From contig NZ_CP085170.1 of NCBI RefSeq assembly GCF_022788715.1, positions 204,357 to 268,356 of the forward strand: a DNA stretch of 64,000 nucleotides, written 5' to 3'. Below the pieces are notes generated by a model. That model saw only the letters and a program-made list of their open reading frames with translations. It did no database searches and was not told the origin of the DNA. The translations under genes and the position numbers were made by a program. How positions within the stretch are numbered: position 1 is the first letter of the stretch; the number at the start of each line of letters is the position of its first letter. Positions 1 to 8,025 of the stretch are shown piece by piece. This stretch comes from Sulfitobacter sp. DSM 110093. Its GTDB lineage: Bacteria > Pseudomonadota > Alphaproteobacteria > Rhodobacterales > Rhodobacteraceae.

Positions 1-129
1 GATGGGATCGAAGCGGGCGATGCCCCTGCAGCGATGGAGGCGCTGCGCCAACATTTGCAACGCACCGTCGACCGGATGACCGAGAAACGGGCGGCTTTCC
101 CGGAGTATTTCACCCCGGAAAAGCCCTGA
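1..129 (+). CDS. C-terminal end of a GntR-family (FCD domain) regulator, partial
   Basis: The first 43 codons of the window are open in frame 1 and end in TGA at 127-129. The peptide has the amphipathic last helix of FCD-domain GntR regulators (AAMEALRQHLQRTVDRM), followed by a short tail ending YFTPEKP. The 5' part lies outside the window. It probably regulates the adjacent sugar-acid genes, which face it convergently. FCD identity is by resemblance of the last helix only. Confidence 0.6.
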   Translation, partial: DGIEAGDAPAAMEALRQHLQRTVDRMTEKRAAFPEYFTPEKP

Positions 130-130
130 T

Positions 131-841
131 TCAGCGGTTGTTGGCCTTGCGCCATTCCGCAAACTTATCGAGGTTTTCTTGCTTGGTGCCGGGGTAAAGC
201 CCGATGATCCCCGCGCCGCCTTTAACTTGTTCCACTACGAAATCCTCATAGGCCGTCATCTCTACAGCCTCATCTGCCACTTCTTCGGCGATATCTGCGG
301 GGATGATGATCACGCAGTCATCGTCGCCCACCACGATATCGCCGGGAAAGACCGGCGCATCGCCGCAGCCGACGGGGCAGTTGATCTCAATCGCCTCATG
401 CAAGGTCAGGTTCGTGGGGCTTGAGGGCCGCGCGTGGTAGGCCGGCATCTCAAGCGCGCCGATGGTCGCGGCATCGCGCAGGCCTCCATCTGTCACCACC
501 CCCGCCGCGCCGCGCATCATCAGACGGGTGATGAGGATATCCCCGGCACTGGCAGCACGCGCATCTTTGCGGCTGTCCATCACCAGCACATGACCCTCGG
601 GGCAGGTCTCAATCGCGACGCGCTGCGGGTGCTCGGGGTTGCGAAATTCGACCAACTGGTTGCGGTCTTCGCGTGCGGGCATATAGCGCAGGGTGAAGGC
701 GGGGCCGACCATATTCTGCCCCTTTGCCGCAACTGGGCCGACCCCCTGCACCACCTGATTGCGCAGCCCACGTTTATATAGCGCCGTGGCCAGCGTCGCG
801 ACCGAGACCGCTTTGAGTTTCTCGCGTAGTTCGGGGGTCAT
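131..841 (-). CDS. RraA-family protein (HMG-aldolase / oxaloacetate decarboxylase-like)
   Basis: 236 residues. The RraA/HMG-aldolase fold is recognised from the N-terminal LREKLKAVSVATLATAL helix, the central GDILITRLMMRGAAGVVTDG strand-loop and the DGGLRD motif, whose Arg and Asp bind substrate and metal in class II pyruvate aldolases. The ATG overlaps the stop of the upstream DHDPS-family gene by 4 nt, with GAGAGG before it, so it is the third gene of a leftward operon led by the IlvD/Edd dehydratase. Family members cleave 4-hydroxy-4-methyl-2-oxoglutarate, decarboxylate oxaloacetate or bind RNase E. Beside sugar-acid genes, a pyruvate-forming aldolase or decarboxylase role is more likely than RNase regulation. 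The exact substrate is unknown. Confidence 0.85.
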   Translation of the reverse strand: MTPELREKLKAVSVATLATALYKRGLRNQVVQGVGPVAAKGQNMVGPAFTLRYMPAREDRNQLVEFRNPEHPQRVAIETCPEGHVLVMDSRKDARAASAGDILITRLMMRGAAGVVTDGGLRDAATIGALEMPAYHARPSSPTNLTLHEAIEINCPVGCGDAPVFPGDIVVGDDDCVIIIPADIAEEVADEAVEMTAYEDFVVEQVKGGAGIIGLYPGTKQENLDKFAEWRKANNR

Positions 842-1749
842 GCCCTCTCTCCCTTTAGTCCGTTGTCAGTGATGAATTGGTCCAGCACCGCCTGTTGCCG
901 TTCTGTCAGGGGCCAAGCGGAGGGCGGGCGCGTGGGGCCGCAATCTTGTCCGATGGCCATTAGCGCCGCTTTGACGCCGGTGACATTGGTGCCGTTATGC
1001 TCTTCGGCGCGGATGTCTTCAAAGGCGCGCATGCCAGCGATCAAGCGGTTCGCCTCGCCGTAGTTGCCTGCATCCAGCGCCGCGTGAATGGCGACCGACC
1101 GCTCGGGCCAGACGTTAATGAGCCCCGAGGTGAACCCTCGCGCGCCCACCGCATAGAGCGGCGGTGCCCAAACCTCAGCCAGCCCGCCGACCCAAACGAT
1201 ATCATCTGGCGCGGCCTCAATCGCGCGGGCAAGGTTCAAGGGGTTCGGCGTGGCCCATTTGACGCCCTTCACCCCCTCGACCTCGCAAAGCCGGGCGATC
1301 CCCTCGGGCCCCATCGCATCATTGCGCAGGTACAGCATCACGGGCAGCCCGCCCGAAGCATCGCGCACCGCGCGCACATAGTCGACCGTGCCACGGGGGG
1401 AGACAAACGGATCAGGCGGCTGATGGATCATCAGCGCATCCGCGCCCGCGTCAGCGCTCGCCTTGGCCAGAGCACAAGCATCGCGAATGCCGCGCCCGAC
1501 ACCCGCCAGCAGTGGCGCCCGCCCGTCGACCATCTGCGCCACCTCGCGCACCATGGTGCAGGCCTCGTCATTGGTAAGCGCGTAATATTCGCCGGTATTG
1601 CCGTTCACTACCGGGATATGCACCCCGGCGGCGAGCGCACGGTCGATGATCGGGGCCAGCTTGCGCGGCGCAATCTCGCCACCCGCGTCATAGGGCGTCA
1701 CAAGGATGCCCGAGATGCCAGTGAGCGCTTTTGATAGATCATGTGTCAT
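838..1749 (-). CDS. Dihydrodipicolinate synthase-family protein, probable 2-keto-3-deoxy sugar acid dehydratase
   Basis: 303 residues with the DapA/NanA TIM-barrel features: a GNTGE phosphate/carboxylate loop at about 50-54, the catalytic Tyr near 140 (MLYLRN) and the Schiff-base Lys near 164 (GVKWATP). The family includes 2-keto-3-deoxy-L-arabinonate dehydratase and 5-dehydro-4-deoxyglucarate dehydratase, both of which yield 2-oxoglutarate semialdehyde. An IlvD/Edd sugar-acid dehydratase lies upstream and a 2-oxoglutarate semialdehyde dehydrogenase nearby, so that reaction is the best inference. It is not the lysine-pathway DapA. The ATG follows GAGGGG by 7 nt. Confidence 0.88.
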   Translation of the reverse strand: MTHDLSKALTGISGILVTPYDAGGEIAPRKLAPIIDRALAAGVHIPVVNGNTGEYYALTNDEACTMVREVAQMVDGRAPLLAGVGRGIRDACALAKASADAGADALMIHQPPDPFVSPRGTVDYVRAVRDASGGLPVMLYLRNDAMGPEGIARLCEVEGVKGVKWATPNPLNLARAIEAAPDDIVWVGGLAEVWAPPLYAVGARGFTSGLINVWPERSVAIHAALDAGNYGEANRLIAGMRAFEDIRAEEHNGTNVTGVKAALMAIGQDCGPTRPPSAWPLTERQQAVLDQFITDNGLKGERA

Positions 1750-1760
1750 AGACGTACCCC

Positions 1761-3503
1761 TCAGAAAATATCCGGCTCACCCGCCGCTTGCCCGAAGGCC
1801 GCGGTGAGATAGTCGAAGTCGCAGCCCTGATCGGCCTGCCCCACATGGCGCTGGAACATATAGCCCCAGCCCCGCTCGAACCGTGGCTCGGGCGCTTTCC
1901 ACGCGGCGCGGCGGGCGGCGAGTTCATCCTCGTCCACCAGCATGTCGAGGGTCCGCGCTTCAAGATCCATGCGCACGATGTCGCCCGTCTTCAGCAGCGC
2001 CAGTGGCCCACCGACAAAGGATTCAGGCGCGACATGCAGGATGCACGCGCCGTAAGACGTGCCCGACATCCGCGCATCCGAGATCCGCAGCATGTCGCGG
2101 TGGCCCTGTTTCAACAACGCTTTCGGCATCGGCAACATCCCCCATTCCGGCATCCCCGGCCCACCCTGCGGGCCTGCGTTACGCAGCACCAGCACATGGT
2201 CCGGCGTCACGTCGAGGTTTTCGTCATCAATCGCAGCCTTCATCTCGGGGTAGCTGTCAAAGACCAGCGCCGGGCCTTCGTGGCGGTGGAACTTAGGGTC
2301 ACAGGCCGCCGGTTTGATGACCGCGCCATTGGGGCAAAGGTTGCCCTTGAGTACGGCAAGCGAGCCCTCTTTATAGACCGGGTTCGACAGGGGCCGGATC
2401 ACATCGTCATTATAGACAGGCGCACCCGCGATCCCCTCCTCCAAGGGTTTGCCGGTACAGGTGATCGCCGACCGGTCGAGCTTGTCGCCCAACTGGTCCA
2501 TCAGCGCCCGCAACCCGCCTGCGAAATAGAAATCCTCCATCAGGTATTCGCTGCTGCCCAAGGGTCGGATATTGGCAATAAGCGGTGTGGTGCGGCCCAG
2601 AGCGTCCAGATCGTTCAACTCCAGCGCCACACCCGCGCGACGCGCCATGGCCAAGAGATGCACCACCGCATTGGTTGAGCAGCCCGTTGCCATCGCCACT
2701 GTCGCTGCGTTCTGCACGGCGGCGGGGGTGATGATCTTGTCGGGCGTCAGGTCTTCCCAAACCATATCGACAATGCGCCGCCCGCAAGAGGCGCTCATCC
2801 GTTTGTGGCCCGCGTCCGCAGCGGGGATCGAGGTGGCCCCCGGCAGCGTCAGCCCCATCGCTTCGGCAATCGCGGTCATGGTGGAGGCCGTGCCCATCGT
2901 CATGCAATGCCCGTAAGACCGCGCGATGCCGCCTTCGACGCCAACCCATTCCTCGGCCGAGATGGTGCCCGCGCGGCGTTCGTCCCAGAATTTCCATGCA
3001 TCCGAGCCCGAGCCAAGCGCCCGGCCCGCATAATTGCCGCGCAGCATCGGCCCCGCGGGCAGGAAGATAAACGGCACGCCTGCGCTGATTGCGCCCATGG
3101 TCAGACCGGGGGTGGACTTATCACAGCCGCCCATCAGCACCACCCCGTCGAGCGGATGCGAGCGGATCGTCTCTTCGGTCTCCATCGCGATCATATTGCG
3201 GTAAAGCATCGAGGTCGGCTTGGTGAAACTTTCGTCGATCGAGATCGTCGGGATCTCCAACCCCAGCCCCCCGGCCTGCGCGATTCCCTTTTTCACGTCC
3301 TCCGCGCGGTCGCGGAAATGGAGGTGGCAGGGGTTCATCTCGGACCAAGTGTTCAGGATACCGATCACCGGGCGGCCTTCCCAATCTTCGGGGCCCAAGC
3401 CCATCTGCATCATGCGCGACCTATGCCCAAAGCTGCGCAGATCGTCGGGGGCAAACCAGCGCGCACTGCGCAGCTGATCGGCGGTTTTCTTGGTCTCGGT
3501 CAT
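1761..3503 (-). CDS. IlvD/Edd-family sugar-acid dehydratase, L-arabinonate dehydratase-like
   Basis: 580 residues from the ATG at 3503, which follows GAGGA; a longer frame to 3551 has no ribosome site. Cys59 (MNPCH), Cys127 (GGCDKSTPG) and Cys200 (GHCMTMG) match the [2Fe-2S] ligand positions I recall for the pentonate dehydratase branch, such as Rhizobium L-arabinonate dehydratase. GCSTNAVVH and the C-terminal DARMSGTSYG are also family motifs. It would dehydrate an aldonic acid to its 2-keto-3-deoxy form in the cytoplasm, feeding the DHDPS-family dehydratase encoded 11 nt downstream. It heads the leftward operon. The substrate (arabinonate, xylonate or another aldonate) cannot be fixed from sequence alone. 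Confidence 0.9.
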   Translation of the reverse strand: MTETKKTADQLRSARWFAPDDLRSFGHRSRMMQMGLGPEDWEGRPVIGILNTWSEMNPCHLHFRDRAEDVKKGIAQAGGLGLEIPTISIDESFTKPTSMLYRNMIAMETEETIRSHPLDGVVLMGGCDKSTPGLTMGAISAGVPFIFLPAGPMLRGNYAGRALGSGSDAWKFWDERRAGTISAEEWVGVEGGIARSYGHCMTMGTASTMTAIAEAMGLTLPGATSIPAADAGHKRMSASCGRRIVDMVWEDLTPDKIITPAAVQNAATVAMATGCSTNAVVHLLAMARRAGVALELNDLDALGRTTPLIANIRPLGSSEYLMEDFYFAGGLRALMDQLGDKLDRSAITCTGKPLEEGIAGAPVYNDDVIRPLSNPVYKEGSLAVLKGNLCPNGAVIKPAACDPKFHRHEGPALVFDSYPEMKAAIDDENLDVTPDHVLVLRNAGPQGGPGMPEWGMLPMPKALLKQGHRDMLRISDARMSGTSYGACILHVAPESFVGGPLALLKTGDIVRMDLEARTLDMLVDEDELAARRAAWKAPEPRFERGWGYMFQRHVGQADQGCDFDYLTAAFGQAAGEPDIF

Positions 3504-3562
3504 GGAATCCTCGCCAGCTAAACATGATCGCAAAACGGGTGGAAAACACATCTTGCTCGAAC

Positions 3563-3580
3563 TGATATATTACCGTATCA
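3563..3580. promoter_or_regulatory. Candidate operator, inverted repeat TGATA-N8-TATCA
   Basis: The region between the divergent dehydratase (start 3503) and aldolase (start 3620) contains perfect 5-nt arms TGATA and TATCA separated by 8 nt, in a local AT-rich patch. This suits an operator for a dimeric GntR regulator such as the one ending at 129. The assignment is inferred; short arms can occur by chance. Confidence 0.4.
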
Positions 3581-3619
3581 CCCCAATTGTCGATACCATT
3601 TGAGGGGCGCGTTGCGAAA

Positions 3620-4420
3620 ATGTCGGGAAAATCACTGAAACAAACGCTTCGCCAAGGCAGTCGTCTGTCGGGTTTCTGGCTCTCGCTCTGCTCGCCCACG
3701 GTGACGGAAATTGCTGCGGGCAGCGGGATCGATTGGCTCTTGCTCGACATGGAGCACGCACCGAATGATCTGAGTCAAATCACCGACCACCTGCGCGCCG
3801 CAGGCAGTGCAAATCCCGATGCGCAGATGGTCGTGCGGATGCCCTCAACCGACCAAACCATGACCAAACGGCTGCTGGATATCGGCGTGCAAAACCTGAT
3901 GTTCCCGATGATCCAAAGCGCCGAAGATGCCCGACGCGCCGTATCTTGGACCCGCTACCCGCCCGAAGGGCTGCGCGGCATCTCGGCCACGATCCGCGCC
4001 AATAATTACGCGCGGCAGACGGATTACCTGACTACCTATCCGGATGACCAATGCGTCATTGTGCAGGTCGAAACCCCCGAAGCGGTCGACCAGATCCCCG
4101 CCATCGCCGCCGTGCCCGGCGTGGACGCGATCTTTATCGGGCCGGGCGATCTGTCCTCGGCGATGGGCCATACCGGCAACCCGATGCACCCCGATGTCCA
4201 AGACAAGATCCGCAAAGCGGTAGATGCCATTCACGCCGCCGGGCTGCCTGCGGGCATCCTTGGTTACGGCGCCGATCTGGCGCGCCGCTATTTTGACAGC
4301 GGTATCGAATTCGTCGCCATCGCGGGCGACGCTTGGCTGCTCACGCGGCAGATGGATGCGCTGGTGCAAACCATGGCGCAGCCCTCCCCCACATTGACAC
4401 AGCAAACCGACAAGGATTGA
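3620..4420 (+). CDS. HpcH/HpaI-family aldolase
   Basis: 266 residues from ATG 3620, which follows GAGGGGCG; the upstream in-frame ATG at 3587 is less well placed. The class II pyruvate aldolase barrel is clear. It has DWLLLDMEHAP at the N-terminus, RYPPEGLRGIS in the middle and VQVETPEAVDQIPAIAAVPGVDAIFIGPGDLSSAMG, where Glu and Asp are the usual metal ligands. Relatives cleave 4-hydroxy-2-oxo acids, including 2-keto-3-deoxy sugar acids, to pyruvate plus an aldehyde. It is the first gene of the rightward arm, 2 nt before the aldehyde dehydrogenase. It may give an alternative aldolytic branch of the same pathway. Confidence 0.9.
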   Translation: MSGKSLKQTLRQGSRLSGFWLSLCSPTVTEIAAGSGIDWLLLDMEHAPNDLSQITDHLRAAGSANPDAQMVVRMPSTDQTMTKRLLDIGVQNLMFPMIQSAEDARRAVSWTRYPPEGLRGISATIRANNYARQTDYLTTYPDDQCVIVQVETPEAVDQIPAIAAVPGVDAIFIGPGDLSSAMGHTGNPMHPDVQDKIRKAVDAIHAAGLPAGILGYGADLARRYFDSGIEFVAIAGDAWLLTRQMDALVQTMAQPSPTLTQQTDKD

Positions 4421-4422
4421 TC

Positions 4423-5964
4423 ATGAGCGCTGACAGCAAGACATTTCACCCCCACGGCAAGCACTTAATCGCAGGCGAATGGGTCGGCGGCGGGGAAACC
4501 TTCGCCAATTCCCCTGCCATCGGGGAAAGCGACCAATTCCAAAGCGGCACCCCGGCCCATGTAAACCAAGCCTGCGAAGCCGCCGAGGACGCCTCTTGGT
4601 CCTACGCCTATTCCAGCCGCGAAAGCCGGGCCGATTTCCTTGACGCCATCGCAGACGAGATGGAGGCCCGCGCCGAGATCATCACCGAAGTCGGCGCACG
4701 CGAATCCGGCCTGCCCACCGCCCGCCTTCAGGGCGAACGGGGTCGGACCACCGGGCAACTCCGCCTCTTTGCCGATCACATTCGCAAAGGCGCGCATCTG
4801 GACCGCCGCGTTGACGGTGCTCTGCCAGAACGCCAGCCGATGCCCCGCCCCGACATCCGCATGGTCCAGCGTCCCATCGGCCCGGTCGCGGTCTTCGGCG
4901 CGTCGAACTTTCCGCTGGCGTTCTCCACCGCAGGCGGTGACACCGCCGCGGCGCTGGCGGCGGGCTGCCCGGTCGTGGTCAAGGGCCACTCCGCCCACCC
5001 CGGCGCCGGAGAGATCGTGGCCGAAGCGATCCACGCCGCGATCAAGAAATGCGGCATCCATCCCGGTGTCTTCTCCCTCATCCATGCCAACAGCCGTGAG
5101 GTGGGCCAGACGCTGGTGCAGCATCCGCTGATCAAAGCCGTTGGCTTCACCGGCTCCCTCGGTGGGGGCCGCGCGCTGTTCGACCTCTGCGCGCAACGCC
5201 CGGAGCCGATCCCGTTCTTCGGCGAGTTGGGCTCGGTCAATCCGATGTTCGTTCTGGCCGAGGCCGCGCGCAACCGTGGCGCGGAAATCGGCGCAGGCTG
5301 GGCCGGCTCGCTGACCATGGGCGCGGGGCAGTTCTGCACCAACCCCGGCATCGCGGTTGTCGCGAAGGGGGCCGAAGGCGATGCCTTTGTCGCCGCCGCG
5401 AAGGAGGCGCTGGAGCAGGTCGGCCCGCAGGTCATGCTGACCGACGGCATCGCCAAAGCCTACCGCGACGGCAAGGAACGTTTCACCGGGCGCAACGCGG
5501 TGCGCGCGCTGGTGAGCACTGACAGCGAGGGGCGCAGCGCCCAGCCGAACCTCTTTGAGACCGATGCCGATACCTACCTACAAGACCACGCGCTTGGGGA
5601 AGAGGTTTTTGGCCCCTTGGGTCTGGTGCTACGGGTCTCGTCGGGCGATGAGATGCAAGAGCTGGCCAAGGGTTTTGAGGGTCAATTGACAGCCACCATC
5701 CAGATGGATGACGGCGACACCGAAGCGGCCAAAGCGCTGATGCCGATCCTTGAACGCAAGGCGGGCCGGGTGCTGGTGAACGGCTTCCCCACGGGGGTCG
5801 AGGTTTGTGACGCCATGGTGCACGGCGGCCCCTACCCGGCGTCCACCAACTTCGGCGCGACGTCGGTGGGCACGATGGCGATCCGCCGCTTCCTGCGGCC
5901 CGTGTCCTACCAGAACCTGCCCGAAGCGTTGCTGCCCGAAGACCTGCGCGGGGCATCGACATGA
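4423..5964 (+). CDS. 2-oxoglutarate semialdehyde (2,5-dioxovalerate) dehydrogenase
   Basis: 513 residues from the ATG at 4423, two bases after the aldolase stop. This is an aldehyde dehydrogenase with Asn162 (ASNFP), Glu268 (GELGS) and nucleophile Cys305 (GAGQFCTNPG). The segment SNFPLAFSTAGGDTAAALA and the KGHSAHP loop are typical of the NADP-preferring 2-oxoglutarate semialdehyde dehydrogenases of pentose and hexarate catabolism. It would make 2-oxoglutarate, the last step from the dehydratases encoded on the other strand. It overlaps the next gene by 4 nt. Confidence 0.9.
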   Translation: MSADSKTFHPHGKHLIAGEWVGGGETFANSPAIGESDQFQSGTPAHVNQACEAAEDASWSYAYSSRESRADFLDAIADEMEARAEIITEVGARESGLPTARLQGERGRTTGQLRLFADHIRKGAHLDRRVDGALPERQPMPRPDIRMVQRPIGPVAVFGASNFPLAFSTAGGDTAAALAAGCPVVVKGHSAHPGAGEIVAEAIHAAIKKCGIHPGVFSLIHANSREVGQTLVQHPLIKAVGFTGSLGGGRALFDLCAQRPEPIPFFGELGSVNPMFVLAEAARNRGAEIGAGWAGSLTMGAGQFCTNPGIAVVAKGAEGDAFVAAAKEALEQVGPQVMLTDGIAKAYRDGKERFTGRNAVRALVSTDSEGRSAQPNLFETDADTYLQDHALGEEVFGPLGLVLRVSSGDEMQELAKGFEGQLTATIQMDDGDTEAAKALMPILERKAGRVLVNGFPTGVEVCDAMVHGGPYPASTNFGATSVGTMAIRRFLRPVSYQNLPEALLPEDLRGAST

Positions 5965-6923
5965 GCGGCGGATCAATCGGCCCCGTCGCCGTGCTCGATG
6001 CGATGCCGGAGGATATGCAGAACAAAGTGCGCGGCTATGCCGAGGGGCTCGACCTTCGCTTTGCCGACTCCTTCTCCGAAGAGGATTTTGCCAAAACGGT
6101 GAAGGGGGCGGCCTATATTGTTCCCCGCGGACGCGGCCTACCAGTCTCGGTGCTACGCGGGGCCGATAGTGTGCGTCTCGTCCACCAATGGGGCACGGGC
6201 TATGATAAGATCCCGGTGGATGTGGCCAAGGAAATGGGCGTGACCGTTGCGCGCAGCCCCGGCGTTAACGCCCCCACCATCGCGGATCTCACCATCGGCA
6301 TGATGATCGCCGCCCTGCGCCGCATTCCGCTGCACTATAACAACACCCGCGCGGGCAAGTGGATCGTGCCAGAAATCGTCCCCGGCGCGCGGGATCTCAG
6401 CAGTCAAAAGGTCGGGCTGATCGGCTTTGGTGCCATCGGGCAACTCGTCGCGAAACGGCTGACGGGCTTTGACTGCGAGGTGCTCTACTACCGCCGCTCT
6501 GGTCCCGCCGAAGGAACCACAGCGCGCTATGCCGAGCGGGATGAAATCCTTGAGACCTGCGATATCGTTAGCCTGCACATGCCGCTGACCGAGGCGTCAC
6601 ACCACACCATCGGCGCAACGGAACTGGCGCAAATGAAATCGGACGCCCTGTTGGTCAACACCGGGCGCGGCGGGCTGATTGATGAGGCAGCACTGATCGA
6701 CACGCTCACCCATAAGCGGATCGCGGGCGCGGCCTTGGATGTCTTCACCGAAGAGCCTGTCGAGCCAGACAACCCGCTTCTGCGGCTCGATAACGTTCTG
6801 CCCCTGCCCCATATCGGCGGCCACAGCGAGGATAACCTCAAACGTATGGTCGGCCATTGGGCCAGCAACATCCGCGCTTTTCACGAAGGGCGCGGGATCG
6901 ACAAAAGCTGTATCGTTACTTGA
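5961..6923 (+). CDS. D-isomer-specific 2-hydroxyacid dehydrogenase
   Basis: 320 residues with the two-domain fold of the family: the nucleotide-binding loop VGLIGFGAIGQ at about 151-161, and the catalytic triad Arg236 (NTGRGGLID), Glu265 (EEPVEPD) and His284 (LPHIGGH). It reduces a 2-oxoacid or oxidises the D-2-hydroxyacid with NAD(P). The ATGA overlap with the semialdehyde dehydrogenase shows co-translation. In this setting it may handle glycolate/glyoxylate or hydroxypyruvate released by the aldolase branch, which is inference. Confidence 0.88.
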   Translation: MSGGSIGPVAVLDAMPEDMQNKVRGYAEGLDLRFADSFSEEDFAKTVKGAAYIVPRGRGLPVSVLRGADSVRLVHQWGTGYDKIPVDVAKEMGVTVARSPGVNAPTIADLTIGMMIAALRRIPLHYNNTRAGKWIVPEIVPGARDLSSQKVGLIGFGAIGQLVAKRLTGFDCEVLYYRRSGPAEGTTARYAERDEILETCDIVSLHMPLTEASHHTIGATELAQMKSDALLVNTGRGGLIDEAALIDTLTHKRIAGAALDVFTEEPVEPDNPLLRLDNVLPLPHIGGHSEDNLKRMVGHWASNIRAFHEGRGIDKSCIVT

Positions 6924-6932
6924 ATCTCACCT

Positions 6933-6954
6933 CCGGCCTGAACCCTCAGGCCGG
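6933..6954. terminator. Hairpin between convergent operons
   Basis: A 9-bp perfect stem, CCGGCCTGA with TCAGGCCGG, and a 4-nt loop lies 9 nt after the 2-hydroxyacid dehydrogenase stop and 11 nt before the stop of the convergent NIPSNAP gene. There is no T-run, so it is a probable bidirectional barrier rather than a textbook intrinsic terminator. Confidence 0.6.
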
Positions 6955-6965
6955 AAGCACACCGC

Positions 6966-7280
6966 CTAGGCTTCGAGCGGAACGGGCATGAGAATTTTGT
7001 TGGTCTGGCTCACCAGATACCCCGCCTCTGCGCTTTTCTTGAGATAGGCCTGCCATTCAGGATCTGCTGCCATCTGCGCCCGGCGCGCAGCACGATCGGC
7101 GGCATCTTTATAGCTCCAGATATGTACGAAAGAATTTACGTCTCCGGTTTCCACCTGTGCATAGATCAGTGGCTCGCCAAGAATGCGTTTCTGCGCGGAA
7201 AATCCAAACTCCGCATAAAGCGCGAGGTGTTTCTTGATCGTGCCGGGACGGCAGCAATAGGTGCGGTGGTCGTAAATCAT
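6966..7280 (-). CDS. NIPSNAP-family protein
   Basis: 104 residues from the ATG at 7280; the frame extends further upstream but overlaps the regulator gene there. The alpha/beta ferredoxin-like NIPSNAP fold is suggested by MIYDHRTYCCRPGTIKKHL, the GDVNSFVHIWSYKDAADRAARRAQM segment and WQAYLKK. Small proteins of this type often sit in catabolic operons without known chemistry. It is the last gene of the leftward operon, 25 nt after the GntR gene. Confidence 0.8.
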   Translation of the reverse strand: MIYDHRTYCCRPGTIKKHLALYAEFGFSAQKRILGEPLIYAQVETGDVNSFVHIWSYKDAADRAARRAQMAADPEWQAYLKKSAEAGYLVSQTNKILMPVPLEA

Positions 7281-7305
7281 CGGGGGGCCTTTCGGGTTAT
7301 TAATA

Positions 7306-8022
7306 CTATGCGATACCAGCGTGGTCGGTGATCCGGGTCCGCGCCTGCAGCAGGTGATAAGCCATCGACACGCCCGCGACTTCACTGTCGCCCGCGCGGA
7401 TCGCCTCAAGTATCTCGCGATGTTCGCTGATGACCACGTCGATCCGGGATTGCGAGCCTTGGCGGGTCAGCTTTTGTGCCACGTCGATCCCCTGCTCAAT
7501 TGACTCCCGCGCGCAGTCGAGCATCTGAAGGAAGACCTCATTGCCCGAGGCCGCTGCGATGGCGCGGTGGAATTGGTAATCGGCATCGAAGGAAGGGTTG
7601 CGCGCCTGCATTGACGCCTCGAGCGTCTGCAACGCGGCCTCAATCCGGGCAATATCCTTGGGGCTGGCGCGTTGCGCGGCCATATGCGCGGTGGCTTTTT
7701 CAATCGTGATCCGCGCCTCCATCGCGCGCATCAGCCCGGCAACCGACCCCGCCGTCGCATATTCAATCAGCTTTTCCGAAGGCCGCCGCCGCACGAAGGT
7801 CCCCACGCCGCGCCGCGCCTCGACCAGCCCATCCTCTTGCAACTTGCGCAGCGCCTCGCGCACTACGGGGCGCGACACGCCAAAGGCCGTGGCGATCTGG
7901 TTTTCAGACGGCAGCTTTTCGCCCTGCACCAGTTTGTTCGACACGATCTGCTCAAGCACCTGCCCGTAAAGCTGATCGGCAAGTGTCTGCCGTTTCTTGA
8001 TCTTCAGTTTCGGCGCTGTCAC
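7306..8022 (-). CDS. FadR-type GntR transcriptional regulator
   Basis: 238 residues beginning at a GTG (8022) with GGGAGGG 6 nt upstream. The winged helix is clear (KLPSENQIATAFGVSRPVVREALRKLQEDGLVEARRGVGTF, about 38-78), followed by an all-helical FCD ligand domain with metal-binding type motifs (DADYQFHRAIAAASGN). These regulators usually release DNA on binding a carboxylate. It lies 3 nt after larB and is one of two GntR genes in this operon. Confidence 0.9.
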   Translation of the reverse strand: MTAPKLKIKKRQTLADQLYGQVLEQIVSNKLVQGEKLPSENQIATAFGVSRPVVREALRKLQEDGLVEARRGVGTFVRRRPSEKLIEYATAGSVAGLMRAMEARITIEKATAHMAAQRASPKDIARIEAALQTLEASMQARNPSFDADYQFHRAIAAASGNEVFLQMLDCARESIEQGIDVAQKLTRQGSQSRIDVVISEHREILEAIRAGDSEVAGVSMAYHLLQARTRITDHAGIA

Positions 8023-8025
8023 CGG

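Noticed and set aside
838-1749. DapA of lysine biosynthesis
   Set aside because: The gene is in a sugar-acid operon and resembles 2-keto-3-deoxy acid dehydratases more than tetrahydrodipicolinate-pathway DapA.
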